Shown one piece after another: positions 9,842 through 18,389 of a stretch of DNA of 54,434 nt (positions within the stretch are counted from its first letter, which is position 1; every line of letters starts with the position of its first letter). Below the pieces are notes generated by a model. It ran no database searches. It saw only the letters and a list, made by a program, of their open reading frames with translations, and was not told the DNA's origin. The DNA lies in contig DASYUM010000130.1 in NCBI GenBank assembly GCA_036001225.1, forward strand, positions 1 through 54,434, written 5' to 3'. Position numbers and translations under genes: made by a program. The stretch comes from DASYUM01 sp036001225 (GTDB taxonomy: Bacteria > Methylomirabilota > Methylomirabilia > Rokubacteriales > DASRDR01).

Positions 9842-12202
9842 ATGGCTGCCGTGCGGATCCTCGACCGCTACGTCTGGAAAGAGCTGCTCCTTCCCTTCTT
9901 CCTCGGGCTGTTCATCTTCACCTTCCTCCTCCTCCTCGACAAGATCTTCGACCTCACCGACCTCATCATCAACAAGGGCGTCCCCGTCCACCTGGTCCTC
10001 TTGCTCCTCGCCTACATCCTGCCCGCCTTCCTCGTCCTGACCATTCCCATCGGCTTCCTCCTCGCGATCCTCGTCGCCTTCGGTCGCTTCTCGGCCGACA
10101 TGGAGGTGGTGGCGCTGAAGGCGTCGGGGATGAGTCCCCTCCGGCTCCTCCGCCCGGTGGTGATCTTCGCGGCCGGCGTGACCGTCGTGACCGGCGTGCT
10201 CATGCACGAGGCAGTGCCCCGGGCGAACTACGCCTTCAAGTCGTTGATCTTCGACATCCTGCGCACCCAGGCCGCGGTCGGTCTCAAGGAGCGCGTCTTC
10301 AACGACACCTTCGGCCATTTCGTGATCTACGTCGAGGAGCTGGCCCCCGACCAGGTCGCGCTCCGCAACGTCTTCGTCGCCGACGAGCGCAACCCCGACG
10401 AGCTGCGGGTGGTGACCGCGCGGGAGGGGCGCCTGCTGTCCGATGAGGTCAACCGCCGGATCACGCTCCGGCTCCTCGACGGGACGGTGCACGAGACCGT
10501 GCCGCGCTCGTTCCAGAAGTACCGGCAGACGACCTTCCGGCTCTACGACCTGACCCTGACGCTCGAGAACCCCCTGATCCGGGCCGGCGAGGCGCCCAAG
10601 GGCGATCGCGAGATGACCCTGGCCGAGCTCCGCGACAACGCGGCCCAGGTCAGCCGGGTCGGCGGGAACCCGAACCCCTACTGGGTGGAGATCCACAAGA
10701 AGTACGCCATCCCGGCCGCCTGCCTCGTGTTCGGCCTGGTCGGCGTCCCGCTCGGCATCCGCGCGCCCCGCGGCGGCCGGTGGGCGGCCTTCGTGGTCCT
10801 GCTGCCGATCGTCTTCTTCTACTACGTCTTCCTCACGGTCGGCGAGCAGCTGGGCGATGCCGGACGGATCCCCCCCTGGGTCGCCATGTGGGGGCCGAAC
10901 CTGGTGGTGGGCGCCCTCGGCGTCTACCTCATGTGGGCGAGCGTCAACGAGCGCCCGCTCCCCTTCGCGGCCGCCGCCCAACGGGGAGCCGTCGGGTTCG
11001 GCCACGCCGCGCGTCGGCTGTGGCCCCGGCGCGCCCGCCCGCCGGTGGCCGCCCGGCCTCGCCCGCGACGCCGAGTCCGCCGTATCGCCCGCAGCAACGC
11101 GCTCCACATCGTCGACCGCTACCTCACCCGCGAGTTCCTCGCCTTCCTCGGCTACGGCCTGGCCCTGACCACCATCGTCGTCGTGGTGGCCGACCTCATG
11201 ACGACCTTCGATCGGTTCGTCCGGCTCAAGCCGTCCTTCTGGTACATCCTCGAGCACTTCCTCTATCGGACGCCGCCCTACGTCTACCAGGGGCTCCACA
11301 TCGTCGTGCTCATGAGCACGATCCTCCTCTTCCTCAACCTCTCCCGCAGCAACGAGCTGACCGCGCTCAAGGCCGGCGGGGTCAGCCTCTACCGGGCGAG
11401 CCTCCCCGTCTTCGGTCTGGCCGCCGCCGTCACGCTCGGCGCGCTGTCGTTCCAGGAGGTCCTCCTCCCGGTCCTCAACCAGAAGGGTGTGGAGGTGGAC
11501 GAGGCCAAGATCAAGCGCAAGACGCTCCCCCATCTCCAGAAGCGGAGCCAGATCTGGTACCGCGGCCGGGAGGAAGCCGGGCGGGAAAGCCGGATCTACC
11601 ACATCGAGCTGCTGGACCCGACCAACCGCGACATGAGCGGCGCCTCGGTGCTGGAGCTGGGGCCGGACTTCGGGGTGCGGCGGCGATGGGACGCCCGGGG
11701 AATGCGCTGGCGCGAGGTGGATGAGGTCTGGGAGCTGCGGGAGGGCGCGCTGCGGGAGTTCCAGCCCGGCCGGGCCGACCGGATCCAACCGTTCCGGACG
11801 CTCAGCCTCCGGCTCCCCGAGCGGTTCGAGGACTTCGCGCAAGTCCCCAAGGCGCCCGACGTGATGAACTACGTGGAACTGCGCGCCTACATCCGCCGGC
11901 TGCAGGAGGGTGGCCACCAGGTGGGCAAGTACCTGGTGGACCTGTATTCGAAGCTCTCCTTTCCCTTCGCCCACGTGATCATGGCGCTGGTGGGGATTCC
12001 GTTCGCCCTGCAGTCGCCCCGGGCCGGACGGCTGATCGGGATCGCCTTCTGCCTCGCGCTCGGGCTCGGCTACTTCCTGGTCCACTCGGCGGCGGTGGCG
12101 CTGGCCCGGACCGAGATCCTCCCGCCGGTGGTGGCCGCCTGGACCGCCAACATCCTGTTCGCCTCCCTCGGTCTCTTCTTCTTCCTGCGCGCGCGCACCT
12201 AG
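9842..12202 (+). CDS. lptFG: LptF-LptG fusion: LPS export ABC transporter permease
   Basis: 786 aa in one uninterrupted frame. Residues 1 to about 365 are a complete LptF: three N-terminal helices beginning RILDRYVWKELLLPFFLG, a periplasmic beta-jellyroll domain, then three more helices after EIHKKYAIPAACLVFGLVG. Residues about 419-786 are a complete LptG: ALHIVDRYLTREFLAFLGYG, jellyroll, and LYSKLSFPFAHVIMALVGIP with three final helices. Between them is a linker of about 50 residues very rich in Arg, Pro and Ala. Each half has six helices, so the linker should be cytoplasmic and basic, as topology requires. LptF and LptG normally are separate proteins that pair with an LptB dimer. An in-frame GTG in the linker could allow a separate LptG. 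ATG at 9842; GTG at 9851 is an alternative. Confidence 0.94.
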   Translation: MAAVRILDRYVWKELLLPFFLGLFIFTFLLLLDKIFDLTDLIINKGVPVHLVLLLLAYILPAFLVLTIPIGFLLAILVAFGRFSADMEVVALKASGMSPLRLLRPVVIFAAGVTVVTGVLMHEAVPRANYAFKSLIFDILRTQAAVGLKERVFNDTFGHFVIYVEELAPDQVALRNVFVADERNPDELRVVTAREGRLLSDEVNRRITLRLLDGTVHETVPRSFQKYRQTTFRLYDLTLTLENPLIRAGEAPKGDREMTLAELRDNAAQVSRVGGNPNPYWVEIHKKYAIPAACLVFGLVGVPLGIRAPRGGRWAAFVVLLPIVFFYYVFLTVGEQLGDAGRIPPWVAMWGPNLVVGALGVYLMWASVNERPLPFAAAAQRGAVGFGHAARRLWPRRARPPVAARPRPRRRVRRIARSNALHIVDRYLTREFLAFLGYGLALTTIVVVVADLMTTFDRFVRLKPSFWYILEHFLYRTPPYVYQGLHIVVLMSTILLFLNLSRSNELTALKAGGVSLYRASLPVFGLAAAVTLGALSFQEVLLPVLNQKGVEVDEAKIKRKTLPHLQKRSQIWYRGREEAGRESRIYHIELLDPTNRDMSGASVLELGPDFGVRRRWDARGMRWREVDEVWELREGALREFQPGRADRIQPFRTLSLRLPERFEDFAQVPKAPDVMNYVELRAYIRRLQEGGHQVGKYLVDLYSKLSFPFAHVIMALVGIPFALQSPRAGRLIGIAFCLALGLGYFLVHSAAVALARTEILPPVVAAWTANILFASLGLFFFLRART

Positions 12203-12205
12203 TTC

Positions 12206-12287
12206 TTCGGAGGGGGCCTCGGCGGCCCCCTCCGAGACCTCCCCCAGGAAAATGCGGCGGCAAAGCCGCCGCTCGAAGTAGACCATC
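12206..12287 (+). repeat. R1 double-hairpin repeat, copy A (also lptFG terminator)
   Basis: Starts 4 nt after the lptFG stop. Hairpin 1 is a perfect 12-bp stem (12207-12218 with 12224-12235, 5-nt loop). Hairpin 2 is GCGGCGGC-AAA-GCCGCCGC (12254-12272). The same two-hairpin arrangement with similar spacer and flanks (CTCGAAG...GACCA) recurs at 14417-14489 (minus) and 51943-52020 (plus). Placed right after a stop codon, hairpin 1 could end transcription, although no U-run follows. Confidence 0.8.
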
Positions 12288-12335
12288 GTGCACTCGGTGA
12301 TTCGGCTTCCCGCTACGCGCGCGTGAGCCGCTAGC

Positions 12336-12570
12336 CTCCTAGCTCGACTTATTCATGAAGGAAGGCGGGGCCGAACGGGTGACGCCGCGAACAGGGCGCC
12401 CCACCGCGCGGAGCGCAGGGCGCCGCCACCGCCGCGGGAAGCCTGCCGCAAGGCGGCAGGCGCCGGACTGTCGACCAGCCGCACGCTCGGGCCCGAGCGA
12501 GCACGGTGGGGCGGTTCGCGGCGGCAGGACCCGTTCGGCCTGCGCGTTCGCGAATTATCCGGGCTAGGAG
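12336..12570. mobile_element. MITE-like palindromic element (no transposase)
   Basis: Long imperfect terminal inverted repeats: 12336-12380 and the reverse complement of 12529-12570 share CTCCTAGC, an A/T-rich TTATTC/ATAATTC block and GGCCGAACGGGT. The match continues inward (12381-12406 against 12504-12528). Inside are a 9-bp hairpin with AAG loop (12441-12461) and a perfect 16-nt palindrome (12484-12499). The element would fold into a branched structure. It holds no credible gene. It lies between lptFG and the glycosyltransferase, and the latter's stop codon (12564-12566) falls inside the right terminal repeat. No clear target-site duplication was seen. A structured RNA is the alternative reading. 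Confidence 0.6.
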
Positions 12571-14282
12571 CCTGGCGCCGGCTCCTTCGTAAAGTCGTAG
12601 ACGAAGAAGGTCGTCGTGCGACCGATGGGTTGGCGCCCGCGGAGGAACGCGGCGGTGCGCCGCTCCGAATCAGTCGGCAGCTTGCCGTAGAGCAGCGTGG
12701 TGCTGGCCGCCAGGTAGCGCCCCCGCACGCGGTCGAGGACATCGGCCGGCCCGGCGATGCCGTCGGCGAACGACGCCCGCGCCATCGGAGGTCGGCCCAC
12801 GCTGGGGTCGGTGCCGAAGTACCAGACGTCCAGCGCGGCGATCCCGTGCGCCGCTTGCCAGCGCGCGAGCTCTTTGAGCCCCTGCCCCCAGTCGTAGTTC
12901 GAGTCGCCCAGGCGCCGGTAGCCATTCGCCGTCCCGCCCCACAGCTCGTTGGTGTAGGAAAGCCCGTTCGGCCACACCCGGGCCGCCGAGACCGCGGTCC
13001 AGGCCAGACCAGCCCCGACCGCGGCCACCAGCATCCGGCGGGGCCAGCCCGGCGGCGATTCACGAATGGCCTGCACCGCGGCGGCGGCCAGGCCGACGGC
13101 CGCGATGGCATACAGCGGGAGGAGGAACCGGATGCCGAGCTGGACCCGGAAGGTCACGCTGAGAAGGATCAGGGTGGCCGCCAGCACGCAGGCCCAGTTG
13201 GCGAGCGCGCGCGGCCGCCAGAGGGCGATGAGCACGGGCAGCGCCAGCCACGTCAGCGTCAGCTTGATCGTCAGCGCCGTCGGGAAGTAGTACCAGACGC
13301 CGCGCGGGTACACCCGGCCCAGCAGGAAGGTCTCGCGGCCCCGGAGGTTGTGCTTGACCTGCCGCACCAGCCCGTCACCGGCGTTCCGGAAGATCCGCAG
13401 GTGGTCGGCCACCCAGATCATGGTGTTGCGGCTCGGGCCCTCGGGCAGGCCGCGGCTCCAGGCCACGAATGTCGGCTCCGCGCGCCAGTCGCTCCCGCAG
13501 TAGACGAACACGACCAGCAGGCCCAGCCCCACGATCTGGGCGACGTCACGCCGGAAGGGGCGCAGCCCCGCCCACGCTCGCCCGAGGGGGGAGCCGCCCG
13601 GGCCAGCCGCCGGCCGGAGAATCCCGGCCCGGACGAGGCGCTCGGCCTCGCTCACCGCCAGGCAGGAGAGGCCGAGGACGAGTCCCGACGCCTTGGTCAG
13701 CACCGCGGCAGCGTACCAGAGCGCCGGGAGGCCCACCCGCCATCGCCAACTCGCCTCCCGGCCGCGCCGGAAGTGGTAAACGAGCGCGAGCACGCACGCG
13801 GCGACCGCCACGTCGGTGGTGGCCAGGCTGGCGTGCGCGAGCAGCGTCGGCTCCGAGGCCAGCAGGCCGACGGCGAGCCGGCCCGCCCAGCGCCCCCCGA
13901 GCTGCCACCCGGCCAGCCAGCCATAGAGCAGGAGCAGCCACCAGAAGAGGAGCGTCGCCGCCCGGGCCCAGGGCAGGATGACGTCGAAGTCGGCGACCGG
14001 ATCGAAGGGGAGGCCGCGCAGCCGCTCGGCCACGTAGAGGGGCAGCGTCTGGACATCCACCGGCAGCGGCATCGTGCCCAGGCGCAGCAGCGACCAGTAG
14101 CTGCCCGATCGCCAGCGCTCGAGGCCGACCCGCAGGTAGACCGGCTCGTCCCAGGTCGCGCTCAGCTGGGCCGCCGCGGTGAGACACCACCCCGAGGAGG
14201 CCAGGACGCAGACGAGCAGCCAGAGCCAGTCGAGGCCCGGCGGGAGGCGTCGCGGGCCCGGGGGTCGGGAGGCCGGGGTCAT
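12564..14282 (-). CDS. GT-C (PMT/ArnT-like) membrane glycosyltransferase
   Basis: 572 aa from the ATG at 14282 (an upstream in-frame start at 14309 would add 9 residues; neither has a clear Shine-Dalgarno). Multi-pass membrane protein with around ten hydrophobic segments. After the first helix comes SATWDEPVYLRVGLERW, whose Asp-Glu pair fits the first-loop acidic motif of GT-C enzymes that use polyprenyl-phosphate sugars. The periplasmic C-terminal part has YTNELWGGTANGYRRLGDSNYDWGQGLKEL, a motif I associate with uncharacterised PMT-family proteins. The substrate is unknown. R1 copies lie beyond both ends in opposite orientation, and the stop codon lies within the MITE-like element, so its 3' end has been touched by a mobile sequence. 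Confidence 0.8.
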   Translation of the reverse strand: MTPASRPPGPRRLPPGLDWLWLLVCVLASSGWCLTAAAQLSATWDEPVYLRVGLERWRSGSYWSLLRLGTMPLPVDVQTLPLYVAERLRGLPFDPVADFDVILPWARAATLLFWWLLLLYGWLAGWQLGGRWAGRLAVGLLASEPTLLAHASLATTDVAVAACVLALVYHFRRGREASWRWRVGLPALWYAAAVLTKASGLVLGLSCLAVSEAERLVRAGILRPAAGPGGSPLGRAWAGLRPFRRDVAQIVGLGLLVVFVYCGSDWRAEPTFVAWSRGLPEGPSRNTMIWVADHLRIFRNAGDGLVRQVKHNLRGRETFLLGRVYPRGVWYYFPTALTIKLTLTWLALPVLIALWRPRALANWACVLAATLILLSVTFRVQLGIRFLLPLYAIAAVGLAAAAVQAIRESPPGWPRRMLVAAVGAGLAWTAVSAARVWPNGLSYTNELWGGTANGYRRLGDSNYDWGQGLKELARWQAAHGIAALDVWYFGTDPSVGRPPMARASFADGIAGPADVLDRVRGRYLAASTTLLYGKLPTDSERRTAAFLRGRQPIGRTTTFFVYDFTKEPAPGS

Positions 14283-14416
14283 GGCGCCGACTAGTTCACC
14301 GCCCCCCATCGAACCGCGTCAAGGTCCGCCCGGGTATTGCGAGTCGCGCGTTGCGTCGGGAGTCCGTCGGAATGACCGGGCGCGGGGTGACGCCGAGCCG
14401 CCGCGCGCAGGGTGTT

Positions 14417-14489
14417 CCGCTTCGGGCGGCGGCTTTGCCGCCGCAATCCGAGGGGGGGCATCGGGGGGGTCTTCCCAGACCCCCCCGAA
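14417..14489 (-). repeat. R1 double-hairpin repeat, copy B
   Basis: Minus-strand orientation, beginning 4 nt after the stop codon of the export lipoprotein gene. Hairpin 1 has a perfect 12-bp stem (14461-14472 with 14477-14488, 4-nt loop). Hairpin 2 is GCGGCGGC/GCCGCCGC with a 3-nt loop (14426-14444). Same order, stem lengths and location after a stop codon as copy A, so it probably serves as that gene's terminator too. Confidence 0.8.
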
Positions 14490-14492
14490 CAC

Positions 14493-15515
14493 TTACAAGG
14501 CGATCAGCGAGAGCTTGAGGACGCTCTTCAGCACGTCCAGGAAGCCATAGGCCGCGACCTTCGCGCCGCTGGCCGGCACCACCACGACGTCCTGGGCCTG
14601 GACCGGCACGTCGTGGCTCCGGTCGCCGGCCAGCGCCGCCTGGACATCGAGGCCGGTGATCTCGCGCTTCTCCCCGGTGGGGAGCGTGCGGATGATCTTG
14701 GCTTCGCCCGTCGCCGCCCGCTTGGTGACGCCGCCGGCTTCGGTGATCGCCTTGGCCAGCGTGGTGTCGCGTCGGAGGGTGTAGGTGCCGCGCTTTTCGA
14801 CCTCGCCGGCGACGTAGAAGGTGTTGGCCTCGGGGACGTACACCGAGTCGCCCGGCTCGACGACCACGTTGTGACGGGGATCGCCGGCCCGCAACAGCGC
14901 GTCGAGATCCACCGTCACCGGCTGCGGCTCGCCCGGGCGCGGCTGCGCCCGCAGGACGTAGGCCACCCGGTCCGCGTTGTCCCGGACCCCGCGGGCGCCG
15001 GACAGCGCGCTCAGCACGGTCGTTCCATTGGTCTTGAGCGGGTAGGCGCCGGGCTTCTGGACCGCGCCCAGCACCACCACCTGCCGGCCCAGGTACTCCG
15101 TCACGCTCACGGTCACCCGGGGGTTGACCAGATAGCGGTCCCTGAGTCCCGCGGCGAGCTTCGCCTCCACCTCGGCCGGCGAGAGTCCCGCCACCGCGAC
15201 CTCGCCCAGGAGCGGCAGGCTGATCGCGCCCGACTCGTTGACCCGCACGGTGCGCGTGAGGTCGTTCTGGCTGTGGACCTGGATCTTGAGCTGATCCTTG
15301 GGCGCGATCTTGTAGTCGCTCCCGGCCGGGGCCTGCAGCGAGACCGCCGGCGGCGGGGGCAGGGTTCGGGTCGGTCCCGGGAGCGCGGCCGGGACCGCGC
15401 CGCCGGTGCCCGTCGGCGACCCGGCCGCGCCCGGGGATGGATACGGTCCCCCGGCACAGCCGGCGCCGGCGATCAGCATCGCCGCCAGCAGCAGGATCAG
15501 CGTTCGGTGTCGCAT
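14493..15515 (-). CDS. Polysaccharide export lipoprotein (Wza-like)
   Basis: 340 aa. N-terminal lipoprotein signal peptide with lipobox AGAGC (Cys at about residue 20), then a Pro/Gly-rich spacer. The poly-export domain starts at DYKIAPKDQLKIQV and includes SLPLLGEVAVAGLSPAEVEAKL. Two SLBB-like repeats follow: VVVLGAVQKPGAYPL and FYVAGEVEKRGTYTL. It ends in a hydrophobic helix (AAYGFLDVLKSVLKLSLIAL), like the C-terminal helix that forms the outer-membrane pore in Wza. Expected role: outer-membrane exit for a capsule or exopolysaccharide. No co-polymerase or polymerase is adjacent; the neighbours are GT-C and GT2 enzymes and a UPF0182 protein. A sigma54-type promoter lies just upstream. Confidence 0.9.
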   Translation of the reverse strand: MRHRTLILLLAAMLIAGAGCAGGPYPSPGAAGSPTGTGGAVPAALPGPTRTLPPPPAVSLQAPAGSDYKIAPKDQLKIQVHSQNDLTRTVRVNESGAISLPLLGEVAVAGLSPAEVEAKLAAGLRDRYLVNPRVTVSVTEYLGRQVVVLGAVQKPGAYPLKTNGTTVLSALSGARGVRDNADRVAYVLRAQPRPGEPQPVTVDLDALLRAGDPRHNVVVEPGDSVYVPEANTFYVAGEVEKRGTYTLRRDTTLAKAITEAGGVTKRAATGEAKIIRTLPTGEKREITGLDVQAALAGDRSHDVPVQAQDVVVVPASGAKVAAYGFLDVLKSVLKLSLIAL

Positions 15516-15540
15516 GGAGGTGCCCCCCTCCGGGGACGGA

Positions 15541-15555
15541 GCAAGGAGGGTGCCA
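15541..15555 (-). promoter_or_regulatory. Candidate sigma54 (-24/-12) promoter of the export lipoprotein
   Basis: Minus strand TGGCAC-N5-TTGC (followed by T): GG and GC with exactly 10 bp between them, matching the RpoN consensus TGGCAC-N5-TTGCW at every conserved base. It lies 25-39 bp upstream of the ATG at 15515. The start point would be near 15530, leaving a very short leader with GGAGG at 15527-15531. GGAGG can pair with CCTCC next to the ATG. rpoN itself is at 28758-30203. Confidence 0.65.
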
Positions 15556-15609
15556 CGACGGACCCCCGGTCCCAGGCGCCCGTCGGCGCGCCGCCCGCCG
15601 GCCGGGCGT

Positions 15610-15620
15610 GCAAATTTTGC
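15610..15620. promoter_or_regulatory. Possible activator site upstream of the sigma54 promoter
   Basis: GCAAA-T-TTTGC, a perfect palindrome with one central base in otherwise G/C-rich DNA, about 80-90 bp upstream of the predicted start. That is the distance at which enhancer-binding activators of RpoN commonly bind. Assignment rests only on symmetry and position. Confidence 0.3.
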
Positions 15621-15644
15621 CGCCGGTCGGGAAGGCGAGGGGTA

Positions 15645-18389
15645 CTACCGGCCGGGCGCCCCGGTGCGCTCGCGGAGCGACCGGAGGGCCTCCTCCAGGC
15701 GCTTCTGCGCCTCCCCGTACGCCGTCCAGTCGCCGCGCCGGAGCGACTCCTGAGCGCGCGCCCACGCCTCCCACGCGCGCCCGACCAGGACCCCGACGGT
15801 GTCACCGGCTGACCCGGCGGCCCGCGGCAGACCTTCCGGCGTGGGCGCCGCCGCCAACGACGGGCGGCGGCCGAAGATCGCCTGGAGCGAGGCCTCGAGC
15901 GTCTCCTCCATGGCGATCTGGGTGCCGTAGGCGACGAAGACGCGCTTGAGCTCGGGGATGGAGCCCTTCTCGGCCGCCAGGTACATCGGTTCGATGTAGA
16001 TGAGCGACTCCTCGATGGGGATCGCCAGCAGGCTCCCGCGGATCACCGTCGAGCCCCGCTGATTCCAGAGCGTGAGCTGTTGGGCGATGACCGGGTCCTG
16101 GTCGATCCGGGCCGCGATCTGGCGCGGTCCATAGACCAGCCGCTGCTTGGGAAACAGAAAGGCGAAGAGCCGCCCGTACTGCTCGCCGTCCGAGCGAGCG
16201 GCCAGCCACGCGATCATGTTGTCTCGCCGGAGCGGCGTGAACAGGGTGAGGAGGACGAACTCCTCCTGCCGCTCGCCGGGGAGCCGCATGATCGTGTAGT
16301 AGGGCTCGATCTCCCGGTCCCGCCCACTCTCCTGCCGGCGCGGGATCGACCACAGGTCTTCCTTGTTGTAGAAGACGCGGGGGTCCTGCATGTGATAGGT
16401 CGCGTACATCCGAGCCTGGATGGCGAAGAGGCCGGCGGGATAGCGGATGTGGGCCCGGAGATCCTCCGGCATCTCGCCCAGCGGCCGGAAGAGGCCGGGG
16501 AAGGCCGCCGCGTAGACGCGGGCCAGCGGGTCCTGCGGGTCAGCCAGGTAGAAGCTCAACGTGCCATGGTAGGCGTCGACCACCGCCTTCACCGAGTTGC
16601 GGACGTAGTTGCCGAAGCCGGAGACGCGCTCGGCGTAGGGGAATCGGTGGGTGGTGGTGTAGGCGTCGATGATCCAGACCAGGGTGCCGTCGGGCCGGAT
16701 GACCAGGTAGGGGTCGGCGTCGAACCGAAGGAAGGGCGCGACGCGGCGCACGCGCTCGCCAACCTGCCGGTAGTACATGGCCCGGCTGTCGGCGCTGATC
16801 TCGTCGCTGAGGAGGATCCGGTAGGAGCCGAAGCGGACGGCGAGCAGGAGCCGGCGCCAGAAGGAGTGGACCGGCACCCCGCCCCGGCCTTGATACGTCG
16901 TGTAGACGTTCTCGTCGCCGGCCGGGTAGTCGATCTCCCGGGACCGCGTCCCCACGAAGACGTACTCGTTGGCGATCTCGCCGTAGTAGATCTCGGGCCG
17001 GGTGACCTTGACCGGGATCGTGGAGACCGGCGGAATGTCGCGGATGAACAGCTCGGGAAGCCCTTCGGGGGTGATCCGGTTGACCGGCCCGACCACCGCG
17101 CCGTAGCCGTGGGTGTACTGAAGGTGCTCGTTGATCCACTGCCGGTCGGCGTCGCGCCCCTGGGGATCGCGCGGGAGGTTCTGGTAGGAGAGCTCCCGCG
17201 CCGACAGCATGAGCTGCCGGTAGTCCCCGCCGATCACGTAGCGGTCGTTGTCCACGTCCACGAAGCGGTAGTACGTGCGGATCTCCTGGAGCTGGGCGAA
17301 GGTGGCGAGCACGGGGCCGTGGTCCCAGAGCCGCACGTTCCGGAGGGTGGCCGCGTTGCGGGCGAGGTCGCTCGGCTCCAGCGACTCGCGGGCCGGGAAG
17401 TCGCGCTCCTCGATCCGGTCCAGGGCGAAGGCCTGCCGGGTGAAGCGGATGTGGTGCGCGATGAACGGGCTCTCGGCGACCAGCGCGTTGGGCGCGACCC
17501 GGATCCGCTGGACCAGCGCCGGGTAGGCCCACACCCCGACGATCCACCCCACCCCCAGCACCACCAGCCCCGCGAACACCGTGCGGGCTCCCCGCCAGAA
17601 CACCTGGAGCAGGGCGGCCGCCCCGACCAGCGCGGCCAGGGCGGCGAGCAGGGACAGGGCGGGCAGCGTCGCGTTGACGTCGGTGTACATCGCTCCCAGC
17701 ACGGCGCCGCGCTGGGAATAGAGGAGCTCGAACCGGTCGAGGTGAAAGTCGACGGCCTTGGCGAAGAGGAGCACGGCCAGGAGGCCCAGCAGGTGCGCGC
17801 GGGCGCGGGCGGTGATCACCGGGCCGCGCGCGGTCAGCACCAGAACCCGTCCCAGGAAGTAGAGGAAGCCGGTCACCAGCAGGGTGCAGCCGACGAGCAG
17901 GAACACCCAGTCCAGGGCTCGGCGCCAGAGCGGAAGCCGAAAGATGTAGAAGCCGATGTCTCGCTGAAAGATCGGGTCGGGCGCCCCCCCGAAGGGTTGG
18001 GCGTGCTGGTAGGCGAGCAGCATCTGCCACTCGGCGCTCGCCGACAGGCCGAAGAGGAGCGCGAGGGCGATGGTGAGCGGGATCAGCGCGCGCTGGAGCA
18101 GCGGCTCCAGGATGACCCGGCTCGGGAGTCCGAGCGGCTCCTCGAGCTCCCAGAAGACGTCGGGCGGGCGGGCGTAGGCCGCCGCCCGCAGATTGCCCCA
18201 CAGGAAGAGAAAGCTCGCCAGGCCGACGACCAGGAACAGGCTGCCCCGCAGGGTCACCACGCGCAGGAAGACGGACGCGTAGCCGACCTCCTCGAACCAC
18301 AGCCAGTCGGTGTAGAAGGGGACGGCCTCCAGGCCGACAAAGAGCAGGATCAGGACGACGACGAGCAGCGTCCCCCGACCGCCCCTCAT
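15645..18389 (-). CDS. UPF0182 family membrane protein
   Basis: 914 aa, the usual size for this family (about 900-1000). Seven or so hydrophobic helices fill residues 1-310. The large C-terminal region carries typical family strings: WLWFEEVGYASVF near the N-terminus, then PFIAHHIRFTRQAFALD, LQYTHGYGAVVGPVN and RYPAGLFAIQARMYATYHM. Function is unknown. The start ATG at 18389 has GGAGG 7 nt upstream and overlaps the GT2 stop (ATGA), so the two are translationally coupled. This suggests a shared envelope-glycan role with the GT2 and GT39 enzymes, but that is inference. Confidence 0.93.
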   Translation of the reverse strand: MRGGRGTLLVVVLILLFVGLEAVPFYTDWLWFEEVGYASVFLRVVTLRGSLFLVVGLASFLFLWGNLRAAAYARPPDVFWELEEPLGLPSRVILEPLLQRALIPLTIALALLFGLSASAEWQMLLAYQHAQPFGGAPDPIFQRDIGFYIFRLPLWRRALDWVFLLVGCTLLVTGFLYFLGRVLVLTARGPVITARARAHLLGLLAVLLFAKAVDFHLDRFELLYSQRGAVLGAMYTDVNATLPALSLLAALAALVGAAALLQVFWRGARTVFAGLVVLGVGWIVGVWAYPALVQRIRVAPNALVAESPFIAHHIRFTRQAFALDRIEERDFPARESLEPSDLARNAATLRNVRLWDHGPVLATFAQLQEIRTYYRFVDVDNDRYVIGGDYRQLMLSARELSYQNLPRDPQGRDADRQWINEHLQYTHGYGAVVGPVNRITPEGLPELFIRDIPPVSTIPVKVTRPEIYYGEIANEYVFVGTRSREIDYPAGDENVYTTYQGRGGVPVHSFWRRLLLAVRFGSYRILLSDEISADSRAMYYRQVGERVRRVAPFLRFDADPYLVIRPDGTLVWIIDAYTTTHRFPYAERVSGFGNYVRNSVKAVVDAYHGTLSFYLADPQDPLARVYAAAFPGLFRPLGEMPEDLRAHIRYPAGLFAIQARMYATYHMQDPRVFYNKEDLWSIPRRQESGRDREIEPYYTIMRLPGERQEEFVLLTLFTPLRRDNMIAWLAARSDGEQYGRLFAFLFPKQRLVYGPRQIAARIDQDPVIAQQLTLWNQRGSTVIRGSLLAIPIEESLIYIEPMYLAAEKGSIPELKRVFVAYGTQIAMEETLEASLQAIFGRRPSLAAAPTPEGLPRAAGSAGDTVGVLVGRAWEAWARAQESLRRGDWTAYGEAQKRLEEALRSLRERTGAPGR

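Noticed and set aside
12355..12567. Small plus-strand ORF of 70 codons
   Set aside because: Lies entirely in the palindromic element; Arg-rich composition follows from the inverted repeats and there is no ribosome-binding site.
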